Origin: Helicostylum pulchrum
Lineage: Eukaryota; Mucoromycota; Mucoromycetes; Mucorales; Mucoraceae
Direction of reading: 5' to 3'
Assembly: GCA_025677825.1 (NCBI GenBank)
Contig: JAIXMO010000032.1
Location: forward strand, 1 to 64,000
Length of the DNA stretch: 64,000 bases
The notes under the pieces were generated by a model. The model saw nothing but the letters and a program-made list of their open reading frames with translations, was not told the origin of the DNA and did no database searches. Below are positions 47,914 to 60,680 of this stretch, in pieces; positions within the stretch are counted from its first letter, which is position 1; every line of letters begins with the position of its first letter. The position numbers and the translations under genes were made by a program.

Positions 47914-48582
47914 TCAGGTATCAGTCTTCTTGATACTAGGCCTTAATCCTCTCATAAGATTAGGTAAAAGCTCTCTACGCCACTGATCTTTACAAGCTTT
48001 TTTAGCTCTACCAACAGCCAAAGAAATTCTATCCCATCGAATTGTAGTCATATCATCCAACTCCTTTTCTTTCACAATGGCTTCCAATAACTCTAACCTT
48101 TCTGCCTCTTGCCATCTTGGTTTATTTGAAGCAGGTGTCGTTGCAGCAGCAGCAGTAGATTCAGTTGAATGGTCGGTGGCTTGATAAGACATATCAACAT
48201 TCTTGATTTCAGTAGGCTTTCTGGGACGACCTCTGCGACGACCGGTAAACGTAGCGGCACGACTTAAAAGACTTGCCTTGGGTGTACTTTTAGTAGATGA
48301 AGTACATGACCGAAGCGAAGAGAAGGACGTAGACGTAGACAAGGGAGGAATCAATGATGCTTGATACGTACTAGCTGTATCATCACTAGGTGAGTATAAT
48401 GGCTGGTCTTGATTAAAAGGTAATAAAAGGTCTGAAAGTGACGGTAAACGATGAATATTTTCTTGCTGAAGAGGATGGATAGGACTCAATGTTGCAAAGT
48501 GTTCAGTAGGTTGTTTAAGCTTCAATAGACCTTCTATTGCTCCTGTTTCGTAGTCCATAAAGTGAGTATAATGATTTGACAT
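47914..48582 (-). CDS. Myb/SANT-like DNA-binding protein with AT-hook
   Basis: Single-exon gene, 222 residues. The centre contains an AT-hook core, GRRRGRPRKP, which binds the minor groove of AT-rich DNA. The C-terminal third is a Myb/SANT-type helical domain (KPRWQEAERLELLEAIVKEK through RWDRISLAVGRAKKACKDQW) with spaced tryptophans. The N-terminal half is Ser/Thr/Pro-rich and probably disordered. It is likely a nuclear transcription regulator; target genes are unknown. Convergent with the CBS-like gene, with 79 bp between stops. Confidence 0.82.
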   Translation of the reverse strand: MSNHYTHFMDYETGAIEGLLKLKQPTEHFATLSPIHPLQQENIHRLPSLSDLLLPFNQDQPLYSPSDDTASTYQASLIPPLSTSTSFSSLRSCTSSTKSTPKASLLSRAATFTGRRRGRPRKPTEIKNVDMSYQATDHSTESTAAAATTPASNKPRWQEAERLELLEAIVKEKELDDMTTIRWDRISLAVGRAKKACKDQWRRELLPNLMRGLRPSIKKTDT

Positions 48583-49871
48583 GATATATTTTTAGAGAGA
48601 GAGAGAGAGAGTATATTTTAGTTGTTTCGTCTTTTTTATATACGTGTATATATATGTTTATATGTTTTTTTTTTCATTGTCTATAATTAATACATGTATT
48701 GATTATAGTGTCAAATATCCTTTTACATTATCATACAAAATAAATAAATAAAAAGGAGTGAGATACTCTATTTATGTAGTCTTCACTAACACATTGTATC
48801 ACAAGAGATTTAAGGGGATAATGAACTTTTTTTTTCCGAGCTCTTTGTTTCTTACATGCATCCAATAGTTACTTGCATTTTGCATGTTTGGGTCTAAGTA
48901 TATATCTATCTTGACTCACTCTTTTTCTTTTTTAAAAAAAGGAGAGCTTTGAGTATGAACAGTTCAACTATAATGAATGCAAATAAAAGATTCATTCGAC
49001 TGATTATTTTGAAAAAGTACGTATAGATAATATCTGATAGTAGACTTTAGTGTTAAAAAATATGAATGAGATAAACATGCAAAAGTTTATTTATTTAACT
49101 ATATCAAACAATGGTGATAACTAAAGAGACTCGTTATTGGCGTAAAGCGTTGTTCATATTATTACTATTACTATTACTATTATCAGAGTCGCTGTTATCT
49201 TACATGCAAGTTATCAGAATGGGGACATTTTAACGTCTTCGCAGCTGGAGACCATGGCTTATGGTCTATCACGCATATTAGATATAAACGCAGACGAAGT
49301 AAACGTTAGTCGACGGATGGTTCAAGTAAAGGGTATTTCAAACTGAGAAACAGTATAAAATATCTTTCCTCTGTAGCTTTCGGTCATGGACGAAGTAAAT
49401 TGTAACTTTATTGGGTCGTCAACTACTTGCCTTCAGCCTAAATGTCCCTTACCGAATCAATCACCCGCTAGAAGTCAACGACAGTCACCAGAACCTACTT
49501 GGCTTACTCCTGTATATTAACCTTACAGCGGTAAAACAGGGTATGTTTACAAAATATACATTTAAAAAGACAGAAAGTAACATAAATCATTTTAACCTTT
49601 GTTAGAGCAACCCCAACCTAACAATTTGTTCTAGAAACGATATTAATGGTGTGTTAAAATAAGTTGTCAGCAACAAGTTGTATAAAAATAATTAAATATG
49701 GATTCTCTATCTTATCAACCTAAGCTGTATAGTTATTAGCACTGTTTAAGTTAAATAAAAAGGTCCCCCCCCCATCCCCCTTCTCTGGACACAGTTGTAA
49801 TCAAAAAGGGAAAAAAAAAAGGGGAGTCCGAAATCGTGCGAAAAAGTGTATATAATTTATTTATAAAAAGT
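48583..49871. other. Spacer with a possible small pseudogene
   Basis: 1.3 kb that includes GA-repeat DNA just before the Myb gene start (48594-48611), a possible decayed small gene at 49110-49400 and a C-rich tract near 49766-49785. Nothing else is recognised. Confidence 0.5.
49110..49390 (+). pseudogene. Possible remnant of a small signal-peptide-bearing protein gene
   Basis: ATG 49110 opens a frame with a leucine-rich hydrophobic stretch (KALFILLLLLLLLSESLLSY) resembling a signal peptide, ending at a stop near 49232. A shifted frame continues as a polar, protein-like sequence (NGDILTSSQLETMAYGLSRI). A possible intron ending CTCTGTAG near 49376 leads to a stop at about 49400. The poly-Leu could simply reflect a TTA/CTA repeat. 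Low confidence. Confidence 0.25.
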
Positions 49872-51513
49872 CTAGAGTAAACGCTTAATGTTAAATGTTA
49901 AGCAAACGGTCATTACCATAAATCCATAAAAGACTAAGAACAGGGCAACGAGTCTCTTCCAATGCCATCTATCTTCACGGTGTAATCTAAAATAAAATAA
50001 TCCAGGCAAGATAAAAGAGATAGTAGTTGAACCAGTAGAACCAACAAAGGAGAGTACCAAATCTAATTGAGAAACAGTAATAGCGACGAAATAACTTGCA
50101 ATCACAATAATTGTTGTCACTAAAGCAAATCTCTTGGTAGAAATTACTGCTGATTCAGGTTTGTGTAAATGATCCAATATTTTATCAATTGATGCTCTAC
50201 AAGGGTGTGCTTGCAGTGGGTAACTGAAAATAACAAGTATGACAATAGCAAGTCTGCCATAAGCAACGAAATGACTTTGAGGGTCTACACATCGCACAAC
50301 GGAATTTTTAAAAAAAGGAGTTTTAAAATATAAAAGAGATAAACTTACATTCAAGGATGATATTGCCTAATACATCTTTACCGAAACTAAGGTATCCCAT
50401 AATGGCAACTAATTCATAAATAAACGCAGCAGAACCAATGGAGGTAAAGATAACCTTAATAATTGATTTTTCACTGTTATCTTGTAACTCATTATAAACT
50501 GAGAAAATCTATAAAGTACATATTAAAAGTTAATTAGTTTTTTTTTTTTACTTCTTTGAAATAAAATAAATCATACATTTTGATGACACGTAAAGGCGAA
50601 AATAAAAACAGGTAATTGAGCAAATATTTTTGTAGTCAAATGAAAGTATTCAATAGATTCTGCAGGAGGAGGAGGAAAGTTTGGAGTAATATAATGATAA
50701 ACCACAATAACAACGAGGTATACGACTGCAAATAAAGCAATCAGACTGGTATACTTTAAAGAATCTAATTTTCTCAAGAAACTGAGTGGCCCAACAGCAG
50801 TAAAAATGGATAAAGTAATCCAAAAACGTCTATCCATTAATAGTTGACTCTCTTCTGCACCATGAAAAAATGACCTAATGACCTATTGTAATAATGTCAG
50901 TATACATATATACATACACATAGAATCCCATTCATTTTTTATTTTATTTTACCTGTGGCATTAAATCACCCATAATAATTAAATAACTGACAGCAACACC
51001 AAAGCATTTTATTGCAATAGCAAAGTCAAAGAAAATACCTAATTTTGGCCAAGTTAATTTCGAAAGGGAAGAGAATGATGCATTTCTGCCCCCTACTTTA
51101 TCTGCACATCTCGCTAAAAAATAAAGTCCTAGTCCTGCTGTAGATCCAGCATAAATAATTATAAAAATTCCTGGTATTAACCCAACAGAAGCCAGAGCAG
51201 CAGGCTATAAAGCAAATAGGTTAGGTCGTCATCATTATTATAACTATTTTATACTAGTCATTACCATAGCCAGCATACCTGTACCAAGAATGGTATTTGA
51301 AAGGTTAATAGAAGCACTAGCTAAAGTAGCACTAGGTTCTTCAAAGCAAATATCGTCATTGCAAAGGGATGTCTCTTGTGTTGAATTAGTTAACAATGGT
51401 CTTTGTTCGTCAAGTCCGGTTCCAATATCTGAAAATACCGATATTGCTGGTGTAGAAGAGATGGAAGAAGCTGAAGTTTCAATTGGTTCAACTATACTTT
51501 GATAGTTTGTCAT
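49872..51513 (-). CDS. AAAP-family amino-acid transporter (vacuolar AVT type)
   Basis: Five exons (51265-51513, 50953-51204, 50577-50882, 50349-50508, 49872-50284) encode 459 residues. A soluble acidic N-terminus of about 65 residues precedes the conserved opening ASINLSNTILGTGMLAM of the amino-acid/auxin permease family. About ten or eleven hydrophobic segments follow, including FAQLPVFIFAFTCHQNIF and FSYPLQAHPCR, which are characteristic of the fungal AVT and animal SLC38 branch. These carriers move neutral or basic amino acids across the vacuolar membrane by proton coupling. AVT5/6-like export is my best guess, but direction and substrate cannot be read from the sequence. Confidence 0.9.
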
Positions 51514-51646
51514 ATCAAATATATATATATATATAAAAAAGATAGAAAATAGAAAGAAAAAAAAAACCAAAAAAAAATAGGGTCTAGAATTTATACAAAA
51601 TTTATTTCCTAATTGGTTTTATCCGACCAATCGGATCACTTTTAAT

Positions 51647-54600
51647 TTACTTGACTCTTAATACAGCACGAACATCCATAAGAAATGAAAGCAACGCTTC
51701 TTTAAATCCAGGTACAATTCTATTTGCTGGTAATCCTTGCTGAGGTGTAGCACCATCTAATTTTTGAAAGGCAAGTAATAAACGAGATTGAATTTCACTT
51801 GATTGCTGTGATATAATTTGATTTGCAAGTACCATATAAACGTCCTACACACAAAAAAAAAAAAAAAATGAATGATTAGGTCATATTTTTTGCTTATAAC
51901 AGTTATTATTATTTGTTTACCCTTTGTGTACAAACTAATGCAAGCAAAGCGTCTGAAGCGGCGTCAATTACGTTTGTATCCAAATGTTGAAATAATAAAC
52001 AATCAAGTAGTCCTTGTAAAAACTTTTGTAAAGGTTCCTTTATAAATTCTACATTAATTCCATTTGTTTGTTGATGATAGACCCACATTGATAACGGTGC
52101 AATAGCATGTAATGTCAAAATATTTACATCCGAAATGTCATGTCGAATACCATATTCTAAACTAGCCATCAAATTATTAAATAATGGTGTAGGTAGCCCT
52201 GATAATTTATCAGGAAATACTTCAATCATATGAGAAATCAGTTGAATATATTGCTGACATATACTAGGAATCTATAGCATATTATTAGTAATTATATAAT
52301 CGTGACCTTTCTCTACTTGAACTAACCTTTAACATCTCCATATCAATCATAGGAATAACTACATTAATACCAAACAGTACAACATCTGCAACATCTGAAC
52401 CGTTTTGTTCTTTTCTACTAAAGTCTTCAATTCCGGAAGCCATGATATTAGATAACATGACCAAAACAATTGAAATATCTGCATAGGGTTTATCTTCTTC
52501 TTCTTCTTGCGAATGCATTCTCTTCTTACCATGATTACATGTACCAAATATCTTTAATATTTCAATAATAGTACCAAACAATAATTGTTTATCTTGTCCA
52601 CTTAATAATCCGAAGTCAAGTCTCTTACAGAGATCCGAAAATAATTGCAAGATAGCCAATTGTACTTCAGGTGCTTGTTTATAGAGATTCATCAATTGAA
52701 CAAAACTTTCAAAGAATCGAGTACAGAACAAAAAGATGGTTTGTGTGTTACTGTATTGACAGGCAAGTGCTAATCCATCAAACATTTCTAAAGCGTTAAT
52801 GACCTTATTAATCACTTCACCTTGTTGATAACACTGTTGAAAGTCAGGTCGATGTAAAAGAGATCCCAAGCAATCTTCAATCATTTTAAACATGAGTCCA
52901 AAATAATTATTTCGTGTTGTTTCATCCACTGCAAAGCTAGAAATAGTTGCAATTGTTTGAATAAGTGAGTTATGAACTACTTCAGGTAATTGTTCCAAGT
53001 TTTGTGTAATAAATTGAACTAAATCAGGGAAACTAGATGACTGTAATAATCCACGCTTCAAGTTATTAGATGTACCACACGTATGAAGCCAGTTAACAAG
53101 TTGTCCAAGTACATCTGGATCTGCATTCCAAAGAATAAAGTTCTTCTTCATTTGTTCAATAAAGAAATCAATCACTGCAATACCTTGTCCATCTGAAGGT
53201 CCGGGTCTACCAAACGCTTTAGCAATATTGGGACTGATATAACCATATTCATTTTCATCTACAAGTAAATAAGATTTACTCCATCTTTCCATATACCAAA
53301 TTAAAGTCTCGGCTACTCTGGGACTGTAATTGGATGCTTCTACTGTACTAGAACTAAAACTAGAACTAAATCTAAATAATTCAAGTAACAATTGTGATAA
53401 ATTTACAATTTGGTCTTGCTCAAATTGTTGTGATCCAGAAAGCTGCATAAGCGATTCTGGAATCATCGGTTGTTCTCCCTTTCCAGTATCTGCAAGAATA
53501 TGTGCTGTAATTAATATAATCCAGTGAAATTGCTCGTGAAGAAAGATTAATTCCTGACTATTGCCATTATTGGATCCAAAGTATCCCTTAAATGTTTCAA
53601 ACCTTTCCATTAATAATTGTTGAAGGCGTAATAAACAAGGTTGGGGGTTTAATCTACCCAGTGTACCAATACAAGTTAATTGATCTGCAAATGTATCCCA
53701 GTCTTTAAATCCAGCATCAATTTCATCTTCTTCTTCGTCATCTTCAAGGACTAATTTAGCTCGTTCAAGACGTGTATTGATATAGGAATCTACAATTTCA
53801 TTAGAGACATTAGTCATATATTGAGTTAAATGTTGAGTTTGCTCGGGAGTTAATCCAGCTTTAGGGTCTCCACCACGAATATCACTGGGTTGAACACTAT
53901 CAGCCATTTTAACCCATGTTTGTAAACACTCATCACATGCTTCGCTGATCCATCCTTCATCTACTTCAGTTACTGTACCAGCAAGACAACTTACAGTAAT
54001 AATTCCAACTTCGTTTAAGAATTGAAAGAAGTCGGGAATAGAACAAAGAATAGAAAGTGATGCGTTTTCCAATAGACGTCTAATCATTTGAATAGTACCA
54101 AGCATTTGAGGACCTTGTTCACTAAGTGCATCAGGGCTGGTTCCAAACAAAGTAATACTATATTAAAATTATAACGTTGATTACTGGTTATATTCATATA
54201 GTCCACATTAGAGAAAATTCTTACTCGCTCAACATTTTTCTAATGCCTTGAATCATAATAGTTGCATAAGACTTGATTAACTCAAAATCATTGTTGAAGA
54301 ACTCTTGTTGGAATCCAGAAAGTTGAATTAAACATTGTCTGCATCGATGACTTAAACGATCGTCATCTTGAACAAGGCTATAAGTCTAATTGATTACACA
54401 CAAAAAGAGAAGTTAGTTGGTATATATCATTTACACTGTATACTATAGCAAAAAAAAAAAAAAAAAAAAAAAAAATACCATAAAGAACAACCACAACACT
54501 TCACTGTTTCCAATTACAGGTTGCCAATTCTTTGGAAACACAACATAACTCTTTTTAGCAGATGAAGGACCATCCTCTCTATCAAAATCATCCAAATCAG

Positions 54601-55628
54601 ATTCCTTGGCAAACGTACCAGGTAAACTAGGTGCAGCATTTGTTTCTTCAAATTCCCACTGCAATATCTTTTCCAACAATACAAGCATCTCTACAAGTAT
54701 AGCAGGTACATTATCAGGTAAATGTTGAACGTGTGATACAAATTGATGAAGTTTGGTAATCACTTGTTCAAATAAAGGTAAAAGAATACTGGTTTCAAAA
54801 AACACTTTACAGTTGTGGTGATGTTCCCAGGTAAGTCCAATTGTTGTCGATTTTGTGTTGGAGAATTGGTCAACTAGAGCGTTAGCGAGGGCCAGTCCAA
54901 GAACTTGCTACAGTAATAAAAAAAACGTCATTTATGTCAAAAGTATATTCTCTTTTTTTGTGTGTGTTTGTGTGTATGTGTATCTTACTGCATCGTCTGC
55001 TTCCATTTGTAATAATTGTTTGATATGAAGTAAAATAGCTTCTCTGTCTTGATCTGTGACATCAAATAAACTACGTTTAGTGATTAAAGCAGCTGCTAAT
55101 ACAAGTTGATCGCGAACAAACTTTGGTAAACTAAAAAAAAAAAGGAGTCAGTGCCTATTTCAAAATGTTATTTTGCTTTATATACTTTACGTTGGTCTTT
55201 TAAGACAATACTCAATCATATAGTTCTTGAGTTGAATTAAATCTCGTTGTTCATAAAGTGTATAATCTCTTACGGCAATGTCTCCGATGGCCAAAGTTAC
55301 TTGAAACTGAACCATGGCTGTTTGTGCATGCTCTAAATAAAAATGTTAGAATCTCGAGAATTCAAATATTTCAGTATGTTTTTCTTTGTCATTTTTACCT
55401 AAAATGTATTGACAAGCAGGTAAGACTTTGGGGATTTGACGGAATTGAGTCATGATCTGTTCAGCAGCTGCTCTGGTTGCAGGTACCTGTAAACGATCTA
55501 TATTAGAAACAGGGAAACCAAGGCGTAATATTTCTTTTTTTTTCTTTTTTTTTTACCTGGAAGTCAGAACATGCTTCTTCAAACTGCTTAAATATGGCAG
55601 CATTCTCTGGGTCTTGTGCTCTGTCCAT
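51647..55628 (-). CDS. XPO4: Exportin-4 (importin-beta family nuclear transport receptor)
   Basis: Nine exons (55557-55628, 55399-55486, 55191-55332, 54989-55130, 54479-54907, 54225-54385, 52327-54157, 51921-52271, 51647-51844) join in frame to 1,137 residues. The protein is a HEAT-type helical solenoid from end to end. Characteristic exportin-4 blocks are the N-terminal YEQRDLIQLKNYMIEY and IGLTWEHHHNCKVFFE, the central acidic EDDEEEDEI followed by TFADQLTCIGTLGRL, and FHWIILITAHILAD. Exportin-4 carries cargo such as eIF5A out of the nucleus with RanGTP and imports some transcription factors in animals. One intron contains a long A-tract (about 54450-54475). The start MDRAQDPENAAIF is the first in-frame ATG. 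Confidence 0.92.
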
Positions 55629-55886
55629 TTTAAACTGGAAAAGAAGAAGGAAAAAAAAGCCAGAAAAAAAAAAGGATTTTTTTAGAGGTTGACGTGACTT
55701 GTATCACCTTGTAAGGATATTTTATTTCAGTGTGGATCAGACATAAAACTGACAACCATAAAAATGTTGCTATAAGTATCATAACCATTATGCTAACATA
55801 AACTACAAGCAAATTTAAAAAGAAATATATAACTGATTTATTTATTTTAATAATATACAATAAGGAAAAAAAAAGATACAAAATAT

Positions 55887-58800
55887 TTAACCCCAAACAT
55901 CACACAAGTAACGCTTCTCATCCATAAGCTTATCAATGAACTGTTCAGCTTGTTCTTCAGTTTCTGCCATACCGAATGAAATAGCCATATTAACAAATGC
56001 ACGACGAATATCACGACTCATAGCACCACTACCACAGACATAGACTGTAGCAGGCTTGGTCTCAGGATCAGTAGGATAAAGCAAATTCCAGACCTCAGAG
56101 GCATTAGAGATAAGAGCGTGTTGAACATACTTGATAGGAGATTGCTGTTCGTTTCTAGAAAAAGCAGTATGAAGATGTGTAAGCACCTTATCTTCGACAT
56201 ATTGCTCCAATTCCTCTTGATAGATATAATCTTGATCAGCACGACGACAGCCAAAGAACAAGACTGTTTCACCAACTGTTTCACCAGCATCGATTTGTGC
56301 TTTACGTTCTTGAAGGAAACCACGGAATGGTGAGAACCCGGTACCAGCAGAAATCATAATCAAAGGAACACTGGGGTCGCTAGGCATACTGAAAGTACTC
56401 TTGGAGGATTTCAATGCGGCACGAAGTTTCATGTCTGTACGGCCATTCTTTAAGAAGGAAGAAGCTAAACCACTATAATGCTTATCGTTAACTACATCGT
56501 CTACGACACCAACAGTTAAATGAGAAGATTGAGGATAAGCTAAAGGAGAAGAAGCAATAGAGTAACGACGAGGTTGAATTACGGGAACTGCAGCCAAGAA
56601 TTGACCTAAATCTAAACGGTTGACTTGAGGAAAAGCCCTTTGCAAATCTAATAAGGTACGATACTTTTGAATAAAAGCGGGGTACTGATCTTGATTATTT
56701 GCATCAGGCATAAGTAACTTTTCAAAGGTGGCAGCTGTATCAGGAGCAGTTAACTTTAATTGAGCAGAGAAACAGGCGAGTACGGCACGAGAAGGAGGAG
56801 AAGTAATATCAGCATAATAGGTAAGCATATTACGAACTGTACAAGGCCCCTTAACGTTAGCAGCAAGAGAACGAGGGGATACATTAGCAAGTGTCTCTTG
56901 ATCAATTTCAAATACGGATTCTAAAACCCAACCGAAACTTAATGCAATAGCTTCGACAGATTCCTTGTTGTTTTCGGGGAAGACTTCTAAATGATCACCG
57001 GCATTGTAAAGATAGTTCTTGTCGCCAACTGCTGATAACTTGGAGATATCAATTTCAATATGACGTGTACTACGAGGAGATCCTTCCTTTTGAATTTCAC
57101 GACTGGTAGAGATAACGGCATTGTTTTCACCGTTATGGTTGTTTTTGGCAGATTCCCAAGCTTCCTTATTACTGGGTTGAATAAATTTAACCTTGACGAC
57201 AGCCTTTTGAGTACTGACAGTGGTAGCAGCAGTAGGAACAACAGACTTATCTTCAGAGGCTTGAATACCGTAACTATCTAAAGTATGGGTCCAGAAATGT
57301 GCACACCATTCGTTGAATACAGCGTCCATGTCTTTATCGGCATCACCTTCACCACCAGCAAAGAAACGATCAGCGCCAAGTTCTTCCAACATTTCAGTAA
57401 CCTTGATAGGGAAGTATTGATAGGTACGCCAGTTCTTGTTACCAAGTCCAAAGACAGTGAACGAAAGACCATTTAAAAGCTTTTCATGACCTTCTTCTTT
57501 GCTTTTATCATCCAAGAACTTGTCAAACTTTTCGGCAGTATCAGGAGGTTGGCCGTTGTATGTAGCAGTACAGATAACAACAAGTTCCTTGTCTGAACGC
57601 TTGCTCTTGTCTTCGGTAACGAATTTTCCTTCTTGAATCACCTTCCATTTATCCATCTCACATAAGGTAACGTCTTTAAATCCAAAACTCTTGGCTTGGT
57701 TGGTCAATTGGTTAGCGTAATCTTGAGAGGTACCGGTTTGAGTACCGAATAAGAAAGTGATGGGAGGTAAATCGAGGTTGGAAGAAGCAGTTGTAGAGGA
57801 AACAACGGGTAAGCTACGAACAGGTTCGGCCTTGGTAGTAGAAGCAACCTTCTTGGCAGCAGTAGCTTCATCACTAGGTTCAGGGAAATCTTCACGAGGA
57901 TGAATGGTCATAAAGAGGTCAACGGGTTTAGTAGTAGCAGTCTTGGGATCATATTGAACATCAGGACCTTCGTACTTGAATTCAAATCGGTTTAAAAGCA
58001 TAGCTAAAACAGTCTTTGCTTCTTGGATAGCTAAAGCCATACCAATACAACCTCTAGCACCGGTACTGAAGGGCAACCAAGAGAATCGAGAACGCTTTTG
58101 TTCTTCTTCGGGAGTCCAACGATCGGGATCAAAACGGTTATGGTCAGGATAGACGTCTTCATTATGATGTAAACCATAGACATGAATAGCACAAGTGGTT
58201 CCAGCTTTAATTCTGTATCCGCCAGGAACAATACAATCTTCTTTACAGTACTTGCCCAACATTCTGACAGGTGGGTACATACGAAGTACTTCCTTGAGAA
58301 CTTGATGTGTATACTTGAGGTTAGGAATTTGTTCAGAGGTAGGTAGTTTATCCCAAGTGATATGGCAATCAGCAATTTCTTGTAAAACCTTGGCTTGTAC
58401 ATCAGGGTTTCTAGATAACTCGTAAAGGGTCCAGGCAAGTGTATTAGCAGTGGTGTCATGTCCTGCAATCAAGAAAGTAACAACTTGATCACGAATGTTT
58501 TCATCAGTTAAACCGAGGTTGTTTTCATCACGTGCGTTTAACATGTAACCCAATAAATCTTTCTCCATGTTCTTAGCGTCTGGGCTGTTCTTACGTTCAA
58601 CAATAACACCGTCTACAACACTGTGCATAAGCGCGATAGATTGATCGAATTTACGGTTGGCTTCAATAGGTAATGACTTTACAAATTGAGCTTGTTGCAT
58701 ACGTTGAATAGATTGCTTTAAACAATATCCCATAGCTTCAATAAATGGGTTGGTGGGTTGATCTGGAGATGCGAGTAAATTGAAATCATATCCAAAACCG

Positions 58801-59635
58801 ACGCGACCAATTGTTTCAAATGTAATGTTGGTAGTCCAATCAATCATTTCTACACGATCTGTAGGTGAAAATTGTTCGAAAATTTTAATGGCTTGTTGAG
58901 TAATTTCACCCATCTCTTCTTGATAGACCTAAAAATACATTTTTTTTAGTCTCTAATATATTGCATCATTATTTATGGTTTTACCTTAATTGCACGTGGA
59001 CTAAATGCAGGCATTAAAAGTTTATGAGCAAGTTTCCAATCCATTTCATCTGTATCGGTAGTGAAAAGTCCTTGACGACCAAAGGCCTTAATTTCGGATA
59101 AACCAGTAGCTCCGACTTTCTTGGTAAAGTATTCACTTTCCTTTGCGAAAAGTTCAGCGATATCAGGGTCATTGGTACCAACAACCTTTCTTCCCAAAAT
59201 ATTAACCTCTACCAAGGAACCATGCTTTTTAAATTGACGTAACCAACCCTCGGTACTAATAAAAAAATAAATTAATACAAGATATATATTTGTATAGAAT
59301 ATAGTAATACTTTACATGTTTGGAAGTAATTCATATAAACTACCAACAAATGGAAGATTGGCAGGACCAGGAATAACGTCCTTGATTTGTTGCTTAAGAT
59401 CAATAAATACAATTTGTTGGTTCTTGACAGCATCAATACCAGTTAAGGTTTCACCTTGATCGTTTAATAATTGAATATCGGCGTAACCTCCAGCAATACC
59501 TAATTTTTCGGCGGCAAGAGAACGAACAGTGTCCAAGTTGGCACCATTACCAAATCGGATAATACGACCGTCTTTCTCAATATCAGTTGAACCCTTGAGT
59601 ACAACAATTAAAGAAGTTGTGTTATCTGTTAACAT
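55887..59635 (-). CDS. Self-sufficient cytochrome P450:NADPH-P450 reductase fusion (CYP505/P450foxy-like) with an extra N-terminal module
   Basis: Three exons (59316-59635, 58985-59255, 55887-58928) give 1,210 residues. Residues 1 to about 85 form a small alpha/beta module unlike a membrane anchor. The P450 domain follows (IPGPANLPFVGSLYELLP hinge, I-helix AGHDTT, ExxR in KEVLRMYPP, haem loop FSTGARGCIG). After a linker near residue 580 comes a complete diflavin reductase: FMN domain (FLFGTQTGTSQDYA), FAD domain (RRYSIASSP), NADPH site (SAGTGFSPFRG) and the terminal aromatic (CDVWG). Such fusions hydroxylate fatty acids at sub-terminal positions without a partner reductase. The missing anchor suggests a soluble enzyme. 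No frameshift or missing catalytic residue is seen. Confidence 0.95.
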
Positions 59636-59984
59636 ATTTAATGTAATAAAAAAAATTTATGATGCAGAAGAAAAGTAAGGGAAAATACGGGTATCTTTGC
59701 GAAGGTTTTTATACTCGCATAAAAAAATGCGATGGAGAAATAGTTCTTCCTTGCGGACTGATGTTGAAATTTCTGCAGGTTTCCATATTAGGATCAATTA
59801 GATTTTTAAATCAATTCAAATGAATGCGAGGCAAAAAAAAAAAGGGATTGGGTGTAATAATGATGTTTGTTCGCTTTATAATAAAAAATATTTGGTTGCA
59901 GTTACACTTGGTAAGACATAACTTAAAAGTGTACATTTCAAAAATAAACATTACTTCTTTTTTTAGATATAAAATTTGTAAAAA

Positions 59985-60184
59985 AATTTGTAATGTTAAA
60001 TACCAAACTAAACTCCGTTCTTTTTCTTTTTGACAAGTCGCTTCCCAATAACTCGAACTGTTACTGGCTAAACAATATGAAAAACCCCGGGGAAAGTTTA
60101 AGGCTTTAACAAATTAAGCCAAGTCCTGCTATGTTACCAAGCTTTAATTACGTGATTTTTTTTCTCTACAAATCCAGTAGCAGC
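59985..60184 (+). repeat. Dispersed repeat R1, copy 1
   Basis: Shares with 61520-61701 an ordered series of blocks: TTTGTAATRTTAAA, the CTTTTTGACAAGTCGCT region, AAAGTTTAAGGCTTTAACAA and GTTACCAAGC..TAATTACGT, then a T-run and a TAGCAG motif. Same order, same orientation, small indels. Confidence 0.75.
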
Positions 60185-60260
60185 TTATTATTTACAGCTG
60201 TTAATGTCTTCAATAAATAACTAATTATCCTATTGCAGGTTCAAACTCTCAATTTATTCG
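60185..60260 (+). repeat. Diverged repeat R4, copy 1
   Basis: TTACAGCTGTTAATGTCTTC followed by AATAA and TAATTAT..TATTGCA, resembling 60605-60680. It directly follows R1 copy 1. Confidence 0.45.
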
Positions 60261-60604
60261 CTTTAGAATGCTAAATCGGCCATTTTTCTCTAAATGCAGT
60301 ATCGTTTACAAAAACACCATGAGTGATTTCGAAATTAATGATAAAAAATTACTCAAAAATTTGTACTTAATCCGAATATTCGCAATAGAATACTACTGCA
60401 GTATGTACACATTTCGCTGTTTCTTTTTTTATGACCACTGAAATCAAGACCTTCTCAAACATAAGAAGCTATAGCACGTTTATCGACGATTGGATCGGTC
60501 TCGTTCATTTTAGTAAAATATGCAATGGTTGACTACTGTTAAAGATGCTCTCGTATTAAGCCAATATTTTTAATTGAAGCCTTTGTTAATTGCTGTAAAT
60601 AATT

Positions 60605-60680
60605 TTACAGATGTTTGTAAATGTCTTTAATAACACTTAATTATTGCATGAATCTAGTTGGAGCTATAAATTGAGACTTT
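60605..60680 (+). repeat. Diverged repeat R4, copy 2
   Basis: TTACAGATGTTTGTAAATGT then CTTTAATAACACTTAATTAT and TGCATGAA; similar to 60185-60260 at perhaps two thirds identity by eye. Confidence 0.45.

Noticed and set aside
54450..54475. Long A-tract as a possible retrotransposon tail
   Set aside because: Lies within an exportin-4 intron next to a normal splice site; it is simply the T-rich intron of the minus-strand gene.
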